A DNA stretch of 64,000 nt from Bacillus rhizoplanae. Lineage in GTDB: Bacteria > Bacillota > Bacilli > Bacillales > Bacillaceae_G. Each line of letters opens with the position of its first letter. The first letter of the stretch is position 1. A program made the translations under genes and the position numbers. Shown here one piece after another: positions 52,077 to 61,060 of this stretch. The notes under the pieces are model-generated. The model ran no database searches. It saw nothing but the letters and a program-made list of their open reading frames with translations, and was not told the origin of the DNA. The stretch covers positions 62,001-126,000 of the forward strand of contig NZ_CAKJTI010000009.1 of assembly GCF_917563915.1 (NCBI RefSeq). Direction: 5' to 3'.

Positions 52077-52310
52077 ATGGGGAGGATTTTTTTTAGGAGT
52101 GGGAGCTTGCCGTATGTCGTACATATTTTAAGTATTTTTATGATTTTTGTAGGAGGAATCAGTTTATATCGCTCTCTTAAATATAAAGGGTATGGAGCGT
52201 ATTTTAAAGTGAAAAAATTGAAAATTCCATTATGGATTATTACGTTAGGGGTTTCACTATTTGTTATGAGCATGGGTATTTATGCGCTAATATTAGAGGG
52301 AACATGGTAG
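52077..52310 (+). CDS. Small two-helix membrane protein of unknown function
   Basis: A 77-residue protein with two hydrophobic segments (about 13-30 and 51-72: VVHILSIFMIFVGGISL and LWIITLGVSLFVMSMGIYAL) joined by a basic loop (KYKGYGAYFKVKKLK). ATG 52077 has only a weak, distant AAAGGAAAG. It is flanked on both sides by bcr1 elements and followed by a perfect terminator, which supports it being a real transcript. Confidence 0.55.
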   Translation: MGRIFFRSGSLPYVVHILSIFMIFVGGISLYRSLKYKGYGAYFKVKKLKIPLWIITLGVSLFVMSMGIYALILEGTW

Positions 52311-52363
52311 TAATATAAAGATGGAATATACGATTGTATAAGCTTTAATCTAAGTGAATTATA

Positions 52364-52470
52364 ATAAAGTGAAACTTCCATCAGTTGGGGGACTTCATCC
52401 CCCAACTATCTTCTTTGCTTCCCCATGAATCTTGAGGTGAGAGTCTTACTGCCCGTTAATACAGGATAAA
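52364..52470 (-). repeat. bcr1 deletion derivative (107 bp), reverse orientation
   Basis: ATAAA ends at 52364 and 52466; TCCCCCAA is joined directly to CTATCTTCTTTGC, the same internal deletion seen at 22518-22625. Confidence 0.8.
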
Positions 52471-52515
52471 TTTGTTTACTTATATAGTCATATTTTCTCT
52501 ATTAATAGGATTGAA

Positions 52516-52548
52516 AAGGAGTAGAATATTCTACTCCTTATATTTTTA
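52516..52548 (+). terminator. Terminator after the small membrane protein gene
   Basis: AAGGAGTAGAAT followed immediately by its perfect complement ATTCTACTCCTT, then ATATTTTT. Confidence 0.75.
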
Positions 52549-52675
52549 CAGTTGTTCATGTATTGGTGTATAACATACATTCGAGCGAGGATTGCGAACA
52601 CTTTGTTACATTTCATAGCAGTGATTTTAAGATTCATAACGAATTAGTAGAGAGGATAGAACAAGGAGGGGTTAT

Positions 52676-53650
52676 ATGGAGTTAGCAGTTGAACAAGTAT
52701 TTACAAAGGAAATTTTACAAGAAGGGGCAAAACGGTTTGGTGTAACTGTTATGGAAGAACCACTAGGAGATTTTGAAAATTATATCTTTCGTGCAGAGGG
52801 AAAGGGAAGTACACCGTATGTTTTGCGTTTGACACACTCATCTCATCGTACATATAAGCAAATTGAAGCGGAATTAGACTTTCTAGCATACCTTGGGAAA
52901 AACGGTGCAAAAGTAGCGGCACCGCATTGGTCACAGAACAATATATTTGTAGAAAGCTTACAAGCGACAGATGGAACATTTTTTTATGTTTCTCTTTTTG
53001 ATTATGCAAAAGGAGAGAGGGCGAAAGATAACGATCCCGATATTTGGAATGATACGCTCTTTTATGCATGGGGGAAAGCAATTGGTCAGTTACATAGACT
53101 TACAATGCATTATCCAAAAACAGAGAATCGTGTTACGTGGATGGATGATGAAATTACAATTATTGATATGTTAAAGGAAAATCATGAACTGCAGCAAATC
53201 GCCTATGAAATTATAGAAGAAATTAAGAATTTACCTTCTACAAATTGTACATTTGGATTAATTCACGGAGATATTCATCATGGAAATTTCCACTATGAAA
53301 ATGAAGAGCTAACAATTTTTGATTTTGATGATGCAACGTATAATTATTTTGTACATGACCTTGCAATAGTTTTATATTACTCTGTCTTACAAAAAGATTG
53401 GCCGGAAGAGAAGAAAACGATTTTTGCACGTCATCAGTTGCAAGTATTACGAGAAGGATATGAGACAGAGCATCAGCTTGATGATTCCGCATATAGTGCC
53501 TTACCGCTTTTCATGCGTCTTCGAGATGTTGCTTTATATGGAACAATTATGAAAAAGTTTAACGGTAAGAAAATGCCAGAGCATTTTCAAACATTAACAA
53601 GAGCTATTCATCAGAGAGTTCTTGCAAGAAAAGCAATTATTGAATGTTAA
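52676..53650 (+). CDS. Aminoglycoside phosphotransferase-fold kinase
   Basis: A 324-residue cytosolic protein of the APH/choline kinase fold. The catalytic loop is LIHGDIHHGNFHYENEELTIFDFDDATY (HGD-x-H-x-x-N then DFD), about residues 196-224; the N-lobe has YVLRLTHSSHRTYKQIEAELDFLAYL. Members phosphorylate aminoglycosides, homoserine, choline, sugars or protein serine; this one most resembles the small chromosomal Ser/Thr-kinase-like (SrkA/YerI) group, so resistance should not be assumed. ATG 52676 follows AAGGAGGGG. Confidence 0.82.
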   Translation: MELAVEQVFTKEILQEGAKRFGVTVMEEPLGDFENYIFRAEGKGSTPYVLRLTHSSHRTYKQIEAELDFLAYLGKNGAKVAAPHWSQNNIFVESLQATDGTFFYVSLFDYAKGERAKDNDPDIWNDTLFYAWGKAIGQLHRLTMHYPKTENRVTWMDDEITIIDMLKENHELQQIAYEIIEEIKNLPSTNCTFGLIHGDIHHGNFHYENEELTIFDFDDATYNYFVHDLAIVLYYSVLQKDWPEEKKTIFARHQLQVLREGYETEHQLDDSAYSALPLFMRLRDVALYGTIMKKFNGKKMPEHFQTLTRAIHQRVLARKAIIEC

Positions 53651-53657
53651 GAAAAAG

Positions 53658-53712
53658 AAGAAACTGACCTAAAACACCCTCTAGTGGAGTCATGGTCAGT
53701 TTCTTCTTTTTT
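53658..53712 (+). terminator. Terminator after the APH-fold kinase gene
   Basis: AAGAAACTGACC pairs with GGTCAGTTTCTT around a 23-base loop, followed by CTTTTTT. Confidence 0.75.
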
Positions 53713-53856
53713 AGGCTAGTTTGAGTATGTAGATTATATTAGATGATTGATGCTCTGTTTTTTACTAATAAGTACTTTTTGTGTTTTTATACAAAAATGT
53801 GTTTATTTTCTCAAAATAATATTGAATTGCATAAGGTGTATATTTTATAATTTTTA

Positions 53857-53871
53857 TATATTCTGAAAATT
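53857..53871 (+). promoter_or_regulatory. CodY box upstream of the AlsT-type symporter
   Basis: TATATTCTGAAAATT matches AATTTTCWGAAAATT at 13 of 15 positions and lies 24 bases before the start codon. Confidence 0.5.
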
Positions 53872-53894
53872 CTAAACTAAAAGGAGGAGGATTT

Positions 53895-55355
53895 GTGGAA
53901 ACCTTTGTTAATTGGTTAAATGGTATTGTATGGAGTCCTGCACTTGTTTATTTATGCTTAGGAGTAGGTTTATATTTTTCAGTTCGAACGAGATTTCTAC
54001 AAGTTAGACATGTGGGTGAGATGATAAGACTTACATTTCAAGGAGAGAAATCCGAAGCTGGTGTTTCTTCGTTTCAGGCGCTAGCACTTTCTTTATCAGG
54101 CCGTGTTGGGACAGGAAATATTGCTGGAGTGGCCACAGCAATCGCTTTTGGAGGACCAGGAGCAGTCTTTTGGATGTGGCTTGTAGCCTTTTTGGGAGCT
54201 GGTTCTGCTTATGTAGAATCAACACTTGCACAAATTTACAAGACGAAGTACAAAGGGCAATTCCGAGGTGGTCCAGCATATTACATAGAAAAAGGATTAG
54301 GAATTAAATGGTATGCGATTGTTTTCGTCATGGCGACAATTCTTGCAACAGGGATGTTGCTTCCTGGTGTACAAGCGAACAGTATTGCGGTAAGTTTGGA
54401 AACAGCGTTTGGTATTAATACATCCGTATCAGGGGCAATATTAGTTGTTGTACTAGGTCTTATCATTTTTGGTGGTGTAAAACGTATTGTTAACGTAGCG
54501 CAAGTTGTTGTGCCGTTTATGGCAGCTGGTTATATTCTTGTTGCTTGTTTAATTGTTTTCATGAATATTGATAAGTTGCCAGATGCTTTCATGCTTATTC
54601 TGAAAAGTGCATTTGCGTTAGAATCTGCATTTGGAGGGATTATCGGTTTAGCAATTTCATGGGGCGTAAAACGCGGGATTTATTCAAATGAGGCTGGACA
54701 AGGAACAGGAGCGCATGCAGCTGCTGCAGCGGAAGTATCTCATCCGGCAAAACAAGGACTTGTACAAGCATTTTCTGTTTACATTGACACATTATTTGTG
54801 TGCTCTGCAACAGCATTCATGATGATTATTACAGGGATGTATAATGTGTTTGATGCAAGTGGAAAAGGGTTTCTTGTTAATAACTTGAACGGTGCGGAAC
54901 CGGGACCTGGTTATACGCAATCTGCTGTTGAATCTGTATTCCCTGGTTTTGGAAATGCTTTTGTTGCTATTTCTCTTTTTTTCTTTGCTTTCACAACCAT
55001 TATGGCATACTACTACATTGCAGAAACGAATATTGCCTATTTAAATCGCGAAAAAGATCGTCCTTGGATGACACTTGTGTTGAAGTTTATATTCTTAGCA
55101 ACTGTATTCTATGGCTGTGTGAAAACAGCGGCAACAGCGTGGGCGCTTGGGGATATCGGTGTTGGTATTATGGCCTGGGTAAATATTATCGCAATTCTAT
55201 TCTTGCAAAAACCGGCGCTTGTAGCATTGAAAGACTATGAGAAGCAGAAGAAGGAAGGGAAAGATCCTGTATTTGATCCTCAAGAACTTGGTATTAAAAA
55301 TGCTGATTTTTGGGAGCATGAATATGGAAAAGATAAACAAGAAGAGGTTTCGTAA
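53895..55355 (+). CDS. Sodium/alanine (AGCS family) symporter, AlsT-like
   Basis: A 486-residue symporter with about 11 helices that imports alanine, glycine or glutamine with sodium. AGCS signatures include QALALSLSGRVGTGNIAGVATAIAFGGPGAVFWMW and SWGVKRGIYSNEAGQGTGAHAAAAA. GTG 53895 is the start, directly after AAGGAGGAGG. The next genes form a glutamine-type ABC importer, so glutamine is a plausible substrate. A CodY-like box overlaps its leader. Confidence 0.9.
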   Translation: METFVNWLNGIVWSPALVYLCLGVGLYFSVRTRFLQVRHVGEMIRLTFQGEKSEAGVSSFQALALSLSGRVGTGNIAGVATAIAFGGPGAVFWMWLVAFLGAGSAYVESTLAQIYKTKYKGQFRGGPAYYIEKGLGIKWYAIVFVMATILATGMLLPGVQANSIAVSLETAFGINTSVSGAILVVVLGLIIFGGVKRIVNVAQVVVPFMAAGYILVACLIVFMNIDKLPDAFMLILKSAFALESAFGGIIGLAISWGVKRGIYSNEAGQGTGAHAAAAAEVSHPAKQGLVQAFSVYIDTLFVCSATAFMMIITGMYNVFDASGKGFLVNNLNGAEPGPGYTQSAVESVFPGFGNAFVAISLFFFAFTTIMAYYYIAETNIAYLNREKDRPWMTLVLKFIFLATVFYGCVKTAATAWALGDIGVGIMAWVNIIAILFLQKPALVALKDYEKQKKEGKDPVFDPQELGIKNADFWEHEYGKDKQEEVS

Positions 55356-55369
55356 AAAGATAAAAGTGA

Positions 55370-55406
55370 AAGAAGCAAAGAGAGCAATCTCTTTGCTTCT
55401 TTTTTA
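55370..55406 (+). terminator. Terminator after the AlsT-type gene
   Basis: AAGAAGCAAAGAGA with TCTCTTTGCTTCTT around GCAA, then T residues. Confidence 0.88.
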
Positions 55407-55495
55407 TATCTAAAAGATTACTAGTTATTTTTTTATGTGTCTTCGAATATAAAAAACTGTATAGGCTTTTTTGAGTTGTAAAGGAGGGGAGTAGA

Positions 55496-56224
55496 TTGAT
55501 TGTTTTTCGCGATGTTAACAAATATTACGACAGCTTTCAGGTTTTAAAAAATATTAATTTGCAAATTGAAAAAGGGGAAGTCGTCGTGGTCGTTGGTCCA
55601 TCGGGATCAGGAAAAAGCACGTTGCTGCGCTGCATGAATCAACTAGAGATGATTACGAATGGTGAATTGTTTGTGAATGGTGTAAACGTGCATGAGATAA
55701 AGAAAGATATAAATCAACTAAGACGAAGCATCGGCATGGTATTTCAACATTTTTATTTATATCCCCATAAAACGGTGCTTCAAAATATTACACTTGCCCC
55801 GATAAAAGTACTCAAAAAGCCGAAAGAAGAAGCAGAAAAAATTGCTATGTTTTACTTAGAAAAAGTGGGGATTACTGATAAAGTAAATGCCTATCCGCAC
55901 CAACTATCAGGCGGACAGCAACAGCGCGTTGCCATTGCAAGGGGGCTAGCAATGAGGCCGGAGATCATGCTGTTTGATGAACCAACTTCTGCACTTGATC
56001 CCGAAATGATTGGCGAGGTACTCGACGTTATGAAAACATTAGCAAAAGAAGGAATGACGATGGTTGTTGTTACACATGAGATGGGGTTTGCTCGTGAGGT
56101 AGCTGATCGTATTTTATTTATGGACAAGGGTCAAATTGTGGAAGAAGCAGCACCTGTTGATTTCTTTGCAAATCCAAAGCAAGAACGAGCACGATTATTT
56201 TTAAGTCGTGTGCTTAATCATTAA
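55496..56224 (+). CDS. glnQ: Glutamine-type ABC transporter ATPase
   Basis: A 242-residue ATPase of polar amino acid importers. Walker [10 protein letters not shown] (about 34-42), signature LSGGQQQR, Walker [16 protein letters not shown] and switch His ([16 protein letters not shown]) are intact. The start is TTG 55496 after AAAGGAGGGGAG. It is first in an operon glnQ-glnH-glnM-glnP as in B. subtilis. The family also includes Glu/Asp, Arg and cystine importers, so glutamine is likely but not certain. Confidence 0.88.
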   Translation: MIVFRDVNKYYDSFQVLKNINLQIEKGEVVVVVGPSGSGKSTLLRCMNQLEMITNGELFVNGVNVHEIKKDINQLRRSIGMVFQHFYLYPHKTVLQNITLAPIKVLKKPKEEAEKIAMFYLEKVGITDKVNAYPHQLSGGQQQRVAIARGLAMRPEIMLFDEPTSALDPEMIGEVLDVMKTLAKEGMTMVVVTHEMGFAREVADRILFMDKGQIVEEAAPVDFFANPKQERARLFLSRVLNH

Positions 56225-56236
56225 GGGGGGAATTCG

Positions 56237-57067
56237 ATGATTAAAATGAAAAAGTGGTTTACACTTATCGCTTTTGTGTGTTTATTTACATTGATTGTAG
56301 GTGGGTGCGGAAATAAGAAAGAGGAAACGAAAGAAACTGTAAAAAATGAGAAAGAAACTGTTATTGATCAAATTAAAGAACGCGGAAAATTAGTTGTCGG
56401 TGTGAAGTATGATACGAATCTATTTGGATTAAAGAATCCGTCAACGGGCAAGGTAGAAGGATTTGATATTGATGTTGCGAAAGCACTTGCTAAAAAAATT
56501 CTAGGTGATGAGAATAAGTTAGAATTAAAAGAAGTTACTTCTAAAACGCGCATCCCGATGTTGAAAAACGGCGATATTGACGCAATTATTGCGACAATGA
56601 CAATTACCGAGGAACGCAAAAAAGAAGTTGATTTCTCAGATGTGTATTTTAAAGCAGGACAATCTTTACTTGTGAAAAAGGGAAGTAAAATTAAGGATAT
56701 AGCTGACGTGAAAAAAGGTGTAAAAGTGTTAGCTGTAAAGGGCTCTACTTCCACGAACAATATTCGTGCAAAAGCACCGGAAGCGACTGTACTTGAATTT
56801 GAAAACTATAGTGAAGCGTTTACGGCATTAAAGGCAGGACAAGGCGATGTTTTAACAACAGATAATGCCATTTTATATGGTATGGAAAAGCAAGATGCAA
56901 ACTATGAAGTTGTTGGAAAAATCTTCACTGACGAACCGTATGGCATTGCGGTGAGAAAAGGAGAAACGGAGCTTACGAAAGTAATTAATGAGCTATTAAA
57001 AGAGATGAAAGCAAATGGAGAGTACGATAAGTTGTATGAAAAGTGGATTGGGAAGAAGCCTGAGTAA
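56237..57067 (+). CDS. glnH: Glutamine-type ABC transporter substrate-binding lipoprotein
   Basis: A 276-residue lipoprotein with lipobox IVGGC (Cys24) and the SBP_bac_3 fold: IKERGKLVVGVKYDTNLFGLKNPSTGKVEGFDIDVAKALAKKI, ATMTITEERKKEVDFSDVYF. The GFDIDVAKA and R-x3-VDFS residues contact the amino acid backbone. ATG 56237 follows AAGGGGGG. It is 12 bases after glnQ. A strong hairpin separates it from the permease genes, which may allow extra SBP over membrane subunits. Confidence 0.88.
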   Translation: MIKMKKWFTLIAFVCLFTLIVGGCGNKKEETKETVKNEKETVIDQIKERGKLVVGVKYDTNLFGLKNPSTGKVEGFDIDVAKALAKKILGDENKLELKEVTSKTRIPMLKNGDIDAIIATMTITEERKKEVDFSDVYFKAGQSLLVKKGSKIKDIADVKKGVKVLAVKGSTSTNNIRAKAPEATVLEFENYSEAFTALKAGQGDVLTTDNAILYGMEKQDANYEVVGKIFTDEPYGIAVRKGETELTKVINELLKEMKANGEYDKLYEKWIGKKPE

Positions 57068-57083
57068 AACTACAAAATATATG

Positions 57084-57120
57084 ATAACAAGAGGATGAGA
57101 AATAATCATCCTCTTGTTAT
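57084..57120 (+). terminator. Intra-operon hairpin between glnH and glnM
   Basis: ATAACAAGAGGATGA (57084-57098) pairs perfectly with TCATCCTCTTGTTAT (57106-57120) around a 7-base loop. No T run follows (GAAGAAAG), so it is more likely a 3' stabilising or partial-attenuation structure than a full terminator. Confidence 0.6.
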
Positions 57121-57140
57121 GAAGAAAGAGGGGAGAGCTT

Positions 57141-57797
57141 GTGCCCGATTTTTCTATTCTCTCAAATAATCTAGATTTGTATTTAGAGGGATTCCGATAT
57201 ACATTGATGTCTAGTATTGTTGCATTAATTGGTAGTTTTATTCTTGGTATCATAATCGCAGTGATGCGAATTGCGCCAATTCGGGTTCTAAATTGGGTGG
57301 GTACAGCATATGTAGAGTTTATTCGGAATATCCCTTTAGTTCTAATTGCATTTGCTTTTTATTTTGCTTTTCCGGTAATTGGCGTTACAGTAAGTGGCTT
57401 TGTTGCTGGTACAACTGCACTTACTATATATACAGCGGCTTTCATTACAGAGGCAATTCGTGCAGGAATTTTATCAGTTCCGAAAGGGCAGATGGAAGCA
57501 GCCCGTTCTTCTGGTTTAACGTACGGGCAAGCGATGTATCATATCATTTTACCGCAAGCGATAAAAATTGTGATTCCGCCGCTAGGTAATCAATTCCTAA
57601 ATTTAGTGAAAAACTCTTCTATACTAGGCATTATCGCTGGGGCGGATTTAATGTACCAAGGTGATTTAATCTCTACAAGAACATTTGTCACATTTGATGT
57701 ATATATATTTGTTGGTATGTTTTATTTACTTTTAACTGTTCCGCTTAGCATGGGTGTTCGATATTTGGAGAAACACTTGGCGAAAGGAGCTGTGTAA
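57141..57797 (+). CDS. glnM: Glutamine-type ABC transporter permease
   Basis: A 218-residue HisM-type permease with about five helices; the coupling motif EAARSSGLTYGQAMYHIILPQAIKIVIPPLGNQF is complete. The start is GTG 57141 after AGAGGGGAG. It stops one base before the start of glnP and forms the heterodimeric channel with it. Confidence 0.88.
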   Translation: MPDFSILSNNLDLYLEGFRYTLMSSIVALIGSFILGIIIAVMRIAPIRVLNWVGTAYVEFIRNIPLVLIAFAFYFAFPVIGVTVSGFVAGTTALTIYTAAFITEAIRAGILSVPKGQMEAARSSGLTYGQAMYHIILPQAIKIVIPPLGNQFLNLVKNSSILGIIAGADLMYQGDLISTRTFVTFDVYIFVGMFYLLLTVPLSMGVRYLEKHLAKGAV

Positions 57798-58442
57798 ATG
57801 GATTTTCGGGGTGCCTATATAGGAGATCATGTTATTTTTTTACTAAAAGGACTACTTGTTACGTTAGAAATCGCTCTTATAGCAATCTTCCTTAGTTTTA
57901 TAATTGGTAGTGTAATTGGTACGTTACGATATGCGAAAATACCGGTTGTCTCAGCAATACTTGCTTGTATTGTTGAAATCATTCGTAATTTACCGCTGTT
58001 ATTAATTATTTTCTTTACATATTTTGCGCTCCCAGAAGCTGGCTTGAAATTAGAGATTACAACAGCGGCCATTGTGGCTTTGACGATATTTGAAGCAGCG
58101 ATGATATCAGAGATTGTTCGCAGTGGTTTATTATCAATTGAGAAAGGACAAATTGAAGCAGCGCGCGCTTCTGGACTATCGTATGTACAAACGCTTCAGC
58201 ATATTATTTTACCGCAAGCACTGCGACGTATGGTGCCGCCGATTGTCAGTCAATTTATATCCCTTTTAAAAGATACATCGTTGGCGGTCGTAATTTCATT
58301 GCCAGAATTAATGCATAATGCTCAAATTATTAATGGTCAAAATGTAAACTATATGATTCCAATTTTTATTCTCGTCGCATGTATGTATTTCATTGTAAAT
58401 TATAGCTTGTCTCTTTTTTCAAGACGTTTAGAGAGCAGATAA
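57798..58442 (+). CDS. glnP: Glutamine-type ABC transporter permease
   Basis: A 214-residue second HisM-type permease with coupling motif EAARASGLSYVQTLQHIILPQALRRMVPPIVSQF. Its ATG follows the glnM stop directly, so translation is coupled; CGAAAGGAG within the end of glnM is the ribosome site. A strong terminator begins at its stop codon. Confidence 0.88.
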   Translation: MDFRGAYIGDHVIFLLKGLLVTLEIALIAIFLSFIIGSVIGTLRYAKIPVVSAILACIVEIIRNLPLLLIIFFTYFALPEAGLKLEITTAAIVALTIFEAAMISEIVRSGLLSIEKGQIEAARASGLSYVQTLQHIILPQALRRMVPPIVSQFISLLKDTSLAVVISLPELMHNAQIINGQNVNYMIPIFILVACMYFIVNYSLSLFSRRLESR

Positions 58443-58478
58443 CTCTTGCATATTATTTTATGCAAGAGTTATTTTTTT
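58439..58478 (+). terminator. Terminator of the glnQHMP operon
   Basis: ATAACTCTTGCATA with TATGCAAGAGTTAT followed by T7; the glnP stop is in the stem. Confidence 0.88.
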
Positions 58479-58504
58479 AGAAAAGTTTTAATTTTATATA
58501 GAAA

Positions 58505-58520
58505 TTGTAAACGCTTTATT
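58505..58520 (+). promoter_or_regulatory. cre (CcpA) site upstream of an amino acid permease
   Basis: TTGTAAACGCTTTATT fits the cre consensus and lies about 60 bases before the start codon, over the presumed promoter. Confidence 0.55.
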
Positions 58521-58530
58521 GTATATTTTA

Positions 58531-58545
58531 TATTATCAGAAATTT
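58531..58545 (+). promoter_or_regulatory. Candidate CodY box upstream of an amino acid permease
   Basis: TATTATCAGAAATTT matches the CodY motif at 12 of 15 positions. Confidence 0.35.
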
Positions 58546-58578
58546 TAAAATACAGAGGGCGTTTAGGGGAGGAAGAAG

Positions 58579-60006
58579 ATGAATCAAACAACGAATGAGC
58601 AATTACAGCGTACAATGAAAAGTAGACATTTATTTATGATTGCACTCGGAGGAGTAATCGGGACAGGTTTCTTTCTCGGATCAGGATATACAATTAATCA
58701 AGCAGGACCAGGAGGAGCAATTCTTTCTTACCTAGTCGGTGGGCTTATTATGTATTTAACGATGCTTTGCCTTGGTGAACTAACAGTTGCAATGCCTGTT
58801 TCTGGATCATTCCAAAAGTATGCAACGAAATTTATCGGACCTGGAACAGGATTTATGATTGGCTGGTTGTATTGGCTTGGCTGGGCTGTGACGGTTGGTT
58901 TAGAGTTAACGTCAATTGGTTTAATGATGAAAAGATGGTTTCCAGATGTTAATACTTGGGTATGGTGCCTTGTGTTCGGTAGTCTTTTATTCATAACAAA
59001 TGCAGTATCAGCAAAAAGTTATGCAGAATTAGAATTTTGGTTTTCAAGTATTAAAGTAGTTACCATTATTGCATTTATTCTTCTTGGGGGAAGTGCAATA
59101 CTTGGATTTTTACCATACGATGGAAAAGAAGCAGCGCCGCTTTTTTCTAATTTTGTACATGATGGTGGGTTATTTCCAAATGGACTTGGAGCTGTGTTAC
59201 TGACAATGATTACTGTAAACTTCTCTTTCCAAGGAACAGAGTTAATTGGGATTGCAGCAGGTGAAAGTAAGGAACCGGAAAAAACAATCCCGCGTGCAAT
59301 TCGTAATACAGTATGGCGTATTATGTTATTCTTTATTTTAACAATGACGATTTTAGTAGGATTGATTCCTTGGAAAGAAGCAGGAGTTATTGAAAGCCCG
59401 TTTGTTGTTGTATTTGATAAAATCGGTATTCCATATGCAGCGGATATTATGAACTTTGTTATTATTACTGCTCTATTATCTGTAGCAAACTCTGGGTTAT
59501 ATGCAGCAACACGTATTTTATGGTCGCTATCAAATGAAGGTATGGCACCAACTTCTTTTAAGAAGTTAAATAAAAGAGGTGTTCCTATTACTGCATTAGT
59601 TGTGACGATAGCTGTTGCGGCACTATCCTTATTAACAAGTGTATTCGCAGAGAGTACAGTATACATGTATTTACTATCTGTTGCAGGTTTATCAGCGGTA
59701 GCGAGTTGGATTATTATCGCATTTTCACAAATTCGATTTAGACAACAATATTTGAAGAATGGTGGCAAGCTGGAAGAATTAAAATATAAGACACCATTAT
59801 ATCCGATTGTTCCAATTGCAGCGCTTATTTTAAATAGCATTGTTGTTATTAGTTTAGCTTTTATCCCAGAACAGCGCATGGCATTATATTGCGGCATCCC
59901 ATTTATCATTTTTTGCTACGTGTATTATTATCTAAATAAGAAACGAAAGCAAACGGTGCAAGTAGAAATGGGGAATACATATGAAACTAACAGTCAAGCG
60001 CAATGA
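58579..60006 (+). CDS. APC-family amino acid permease (AAT type)
   Basis: A 475-residue 12-helix transporter of the amino acid transporter (AAT) branch. [63 protein letters not shown] and [22 protein letters not shown]-like [25 protein letters not shown] are diagnostic. Relatives transport proline, GABA, arginine, asparagine or aromatic amino acids; the substrate here is open. ATG 58579 follows GGGGAGGAAG. Its end overlaps the OsmC gene start by 26 bases. Likely under CcpA, perhaps CodY. Confidence 0.88.
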   Translation: MNQTTNEQLQRTMKSRHLFMIALGGVIGTGFFLGSGYTINQAGPGGAILSYLVGGLIMYLTMLCLGELTVAMPVSGSFQKYATKFIGPGTGFMIGWLYWLGWAVTVGLELTSIGLMMKRWFPDVNTWVWCLVFGSLLFITNAVSAKSYAELEFWFSSIKVVTIIAFILLGGSAILGFLPYDGKEAAPLFSNFVHDGGLFPNGLGAVLLTMITVNFSFQGTELIGIAAGESKEPEKTIPRAIRNTVWRIMLFFILTMTILVGLIPWKEAGVIESPFVVVFDKIGIPYAADIMNFVIITALLSVANSGLYAATRILWSLSNEGMAPTSFKKLNKRGVPITALVVTIAVAALSLLTSVFAESTVYMYLLSVAGLSAVASWIIIAFSQIRFRQQYLKNGGKLEELKYKTPLYPIVPIAALILNSIVVISLAFIPEQRMALYCGIPFIIFCYVYYYLNKKRKQTVQVEMGNTYETNSQAQ

Positions 60007-60358
60007 AATAACAACTGATCTTCCATATGGTGAATTGCAAATTGGAAAAGAAAATGGGTATACACCATTAGAACTTCTTATTGCTTCGATTGCAGGATGC
60101 AGTTCGATTGTGTTTCGAACGATTTTAGAAAAAAAGCGTATTACGTATAATGAGTTTACAATTGAAGCTGAAATTGTAAGAAGTGAAGTTTTGTCAAAAC
60201 CAGTGGAGAGTATTCATTTGCACTATAAAATAAAGGCGGAGGGAATCACGCAAGAGCAGTTAGAAAAGGCGTTAGAGCTTGCTGTGAAGAATTGTACGAT
60301 CGTTCAATCCGTGAAGGATAGTATCCAAGTTATTGAAACAATTGAATTGATTTTATAA
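59981..60358 (+). CDS. OsmC/Ohr family protein
   Basis: A 125-residue protein of the OsmC fold, which reduces organic or fatty-acid peroxides through two cysteines. Both are present: Cys40 in IAGCSS and Cys105 in [10 protein letters not shown]. It resembles the shorter YhfA-like OsmC group, whose role is less clear than Ohr. ATG 59981 lies inside the permease gene (GAAATGGGGAA upstream), so the two are co-transcribed and probably coupled. Confidence 0.85.
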   Translation: MKLTVKRNEITTDLPYGELQIGKENGYTPLELLIASIAGCSSIVFRTILEKKRITYNEFTIEAEIVRSEVLSKPVESIHLHYKIKAEGITQEQLEKALELAVKNCTIVQSVKDSIQVIETIELIL

Positions 60359-60365
60359 AAAAGTG

Positions 60366-60412
60366 AAAACTACCATTGCTATGTTTGTGTAAATAGTAAT
60401 GGTAGTTTTTTT
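60366..60412 (+). terminator. Terminator after the OsmC gene
   Basis: AAAACTACCATT pairs with AATGGTAGTTTT, with inner CTAT/ATAG, followed by T residues. Confidence 0.82.
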
Positions 60413-60508
60413 GTGAGGAAATTATCCTTTATAGTTGTATAAATTTATATTGATTTTCCGCCTTTAAAGTCTTCATAAAGTTATGAACATTTTCAAGAAA
60501 CGAAATGA

Positions 60509-60537
60509 TTGACATTATTAATTGCGCAGTTTAATAT
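60509..60537 (+). promoter_or_regulatory. SigA promoter of the marR-MFS operon
   Basis: TTGACA (60509-60514) and TAATAT (60532-60537) with 17-base spacing. Confidence 0.8.
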
Positions 60538-60555
60538 TTAAAGATGTTAAATATT
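60533..60555 (+). promoter_or_regulatory. Probable MarR operator overlapping the -10
   Basis: AATATTTAA-AGATG-TTAAATATT is a perfect 9-bp dyad with a 5-base centre that covers the -10 and start point, as expected for autorepression. Confidence 0.65.
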
Positions 60556-60582
60556 TTAGGGGTTAAATAAGAGGTGGAACAT

Positions 60583-61041
60583 ATGCAAAATGATATAACT
60601 CATATTGATAAAATTCAGGCTCTTACATTTTCTATTGGAAAGAAAATGCAAACGGAGTTATTAGAGCAATTGCAATCATCTGGACTAACACCACCGCAAT
60701 TTTATATTTTAAAAATCTTAAATCATTACGGTACAGCAAGAGCGACAGAATTAGCGAAAAAAATGTATGTGAAACCAAGTGCAATCACAGTGATGATCGA
60801 TCGTTTAATCGATCACGAATTGGTTTTACGCTATCATGATAAAAATGATCGCCGCGTTGTCGTAATTGAGTTAACGGCGAAGGGGAAAGATGTATTAGAA
60901 GAGGCAATGACTGCTCGGAATCAACATATTGCAAAATACTTTTCACAATTAGAAGTACAAGAGAGAGAAGACTTACTTCGGTTGTTTGAAAAACTAGAAG
61001 CAATTATTTGCCAAACATCAGAGAAAAAAGAGAAAAAATAA
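60583..61041 (+). CDS. MarR-family transcriptional regulator
   Basis: A 152-residue winged-helix dimer. The recognition region is TARATELAKKMYVKPSAITVMIDRLIDHELVLRYHDKNDRRVVVIELTAKG with the conserved D-x-R-wing DKNDRR. ATG 60583 is chosen because GAGGTGG lies just before it; the in-frame GTG 60574 overlaps that site. It is 19 bases before an MFS exporter, which it very likely represses together with itself through the dyad at 60533-60555. No redox-sensing Cys near the N-terminus, so ligand-induced release is more likely than oxidation. Confidence 0.88.
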   Translation: MQNDITHIDKIQALTFSIGKKMQTELLEQLQSSGLTPPQFYILKILNHYGTARATELAKKMYVKPSAITVMIDRLIDHELVLRYHDKNDRRVVVIELTAKGKDVLEEAMTARNQHIAKYFSQLEVQEREDLLRLFEKLEAIICQTSEKKEKK

Positions 61042-61060
61042 AGAGAGTCGAGGAGATTAT

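Noticed and set aside
52676-53650. Aminoglycoside resistance gene
   Set aside because: The APH fold is clear but the sequence looks like the chromosomal kinase-like group; no evidence of resistance function.
59019-59909. 296-residue minus-strand ORF inside the APC permease gene
   Set aside because: Opposite-strand shadow of a well-conserved transporter; composition is that of an antisense frame.
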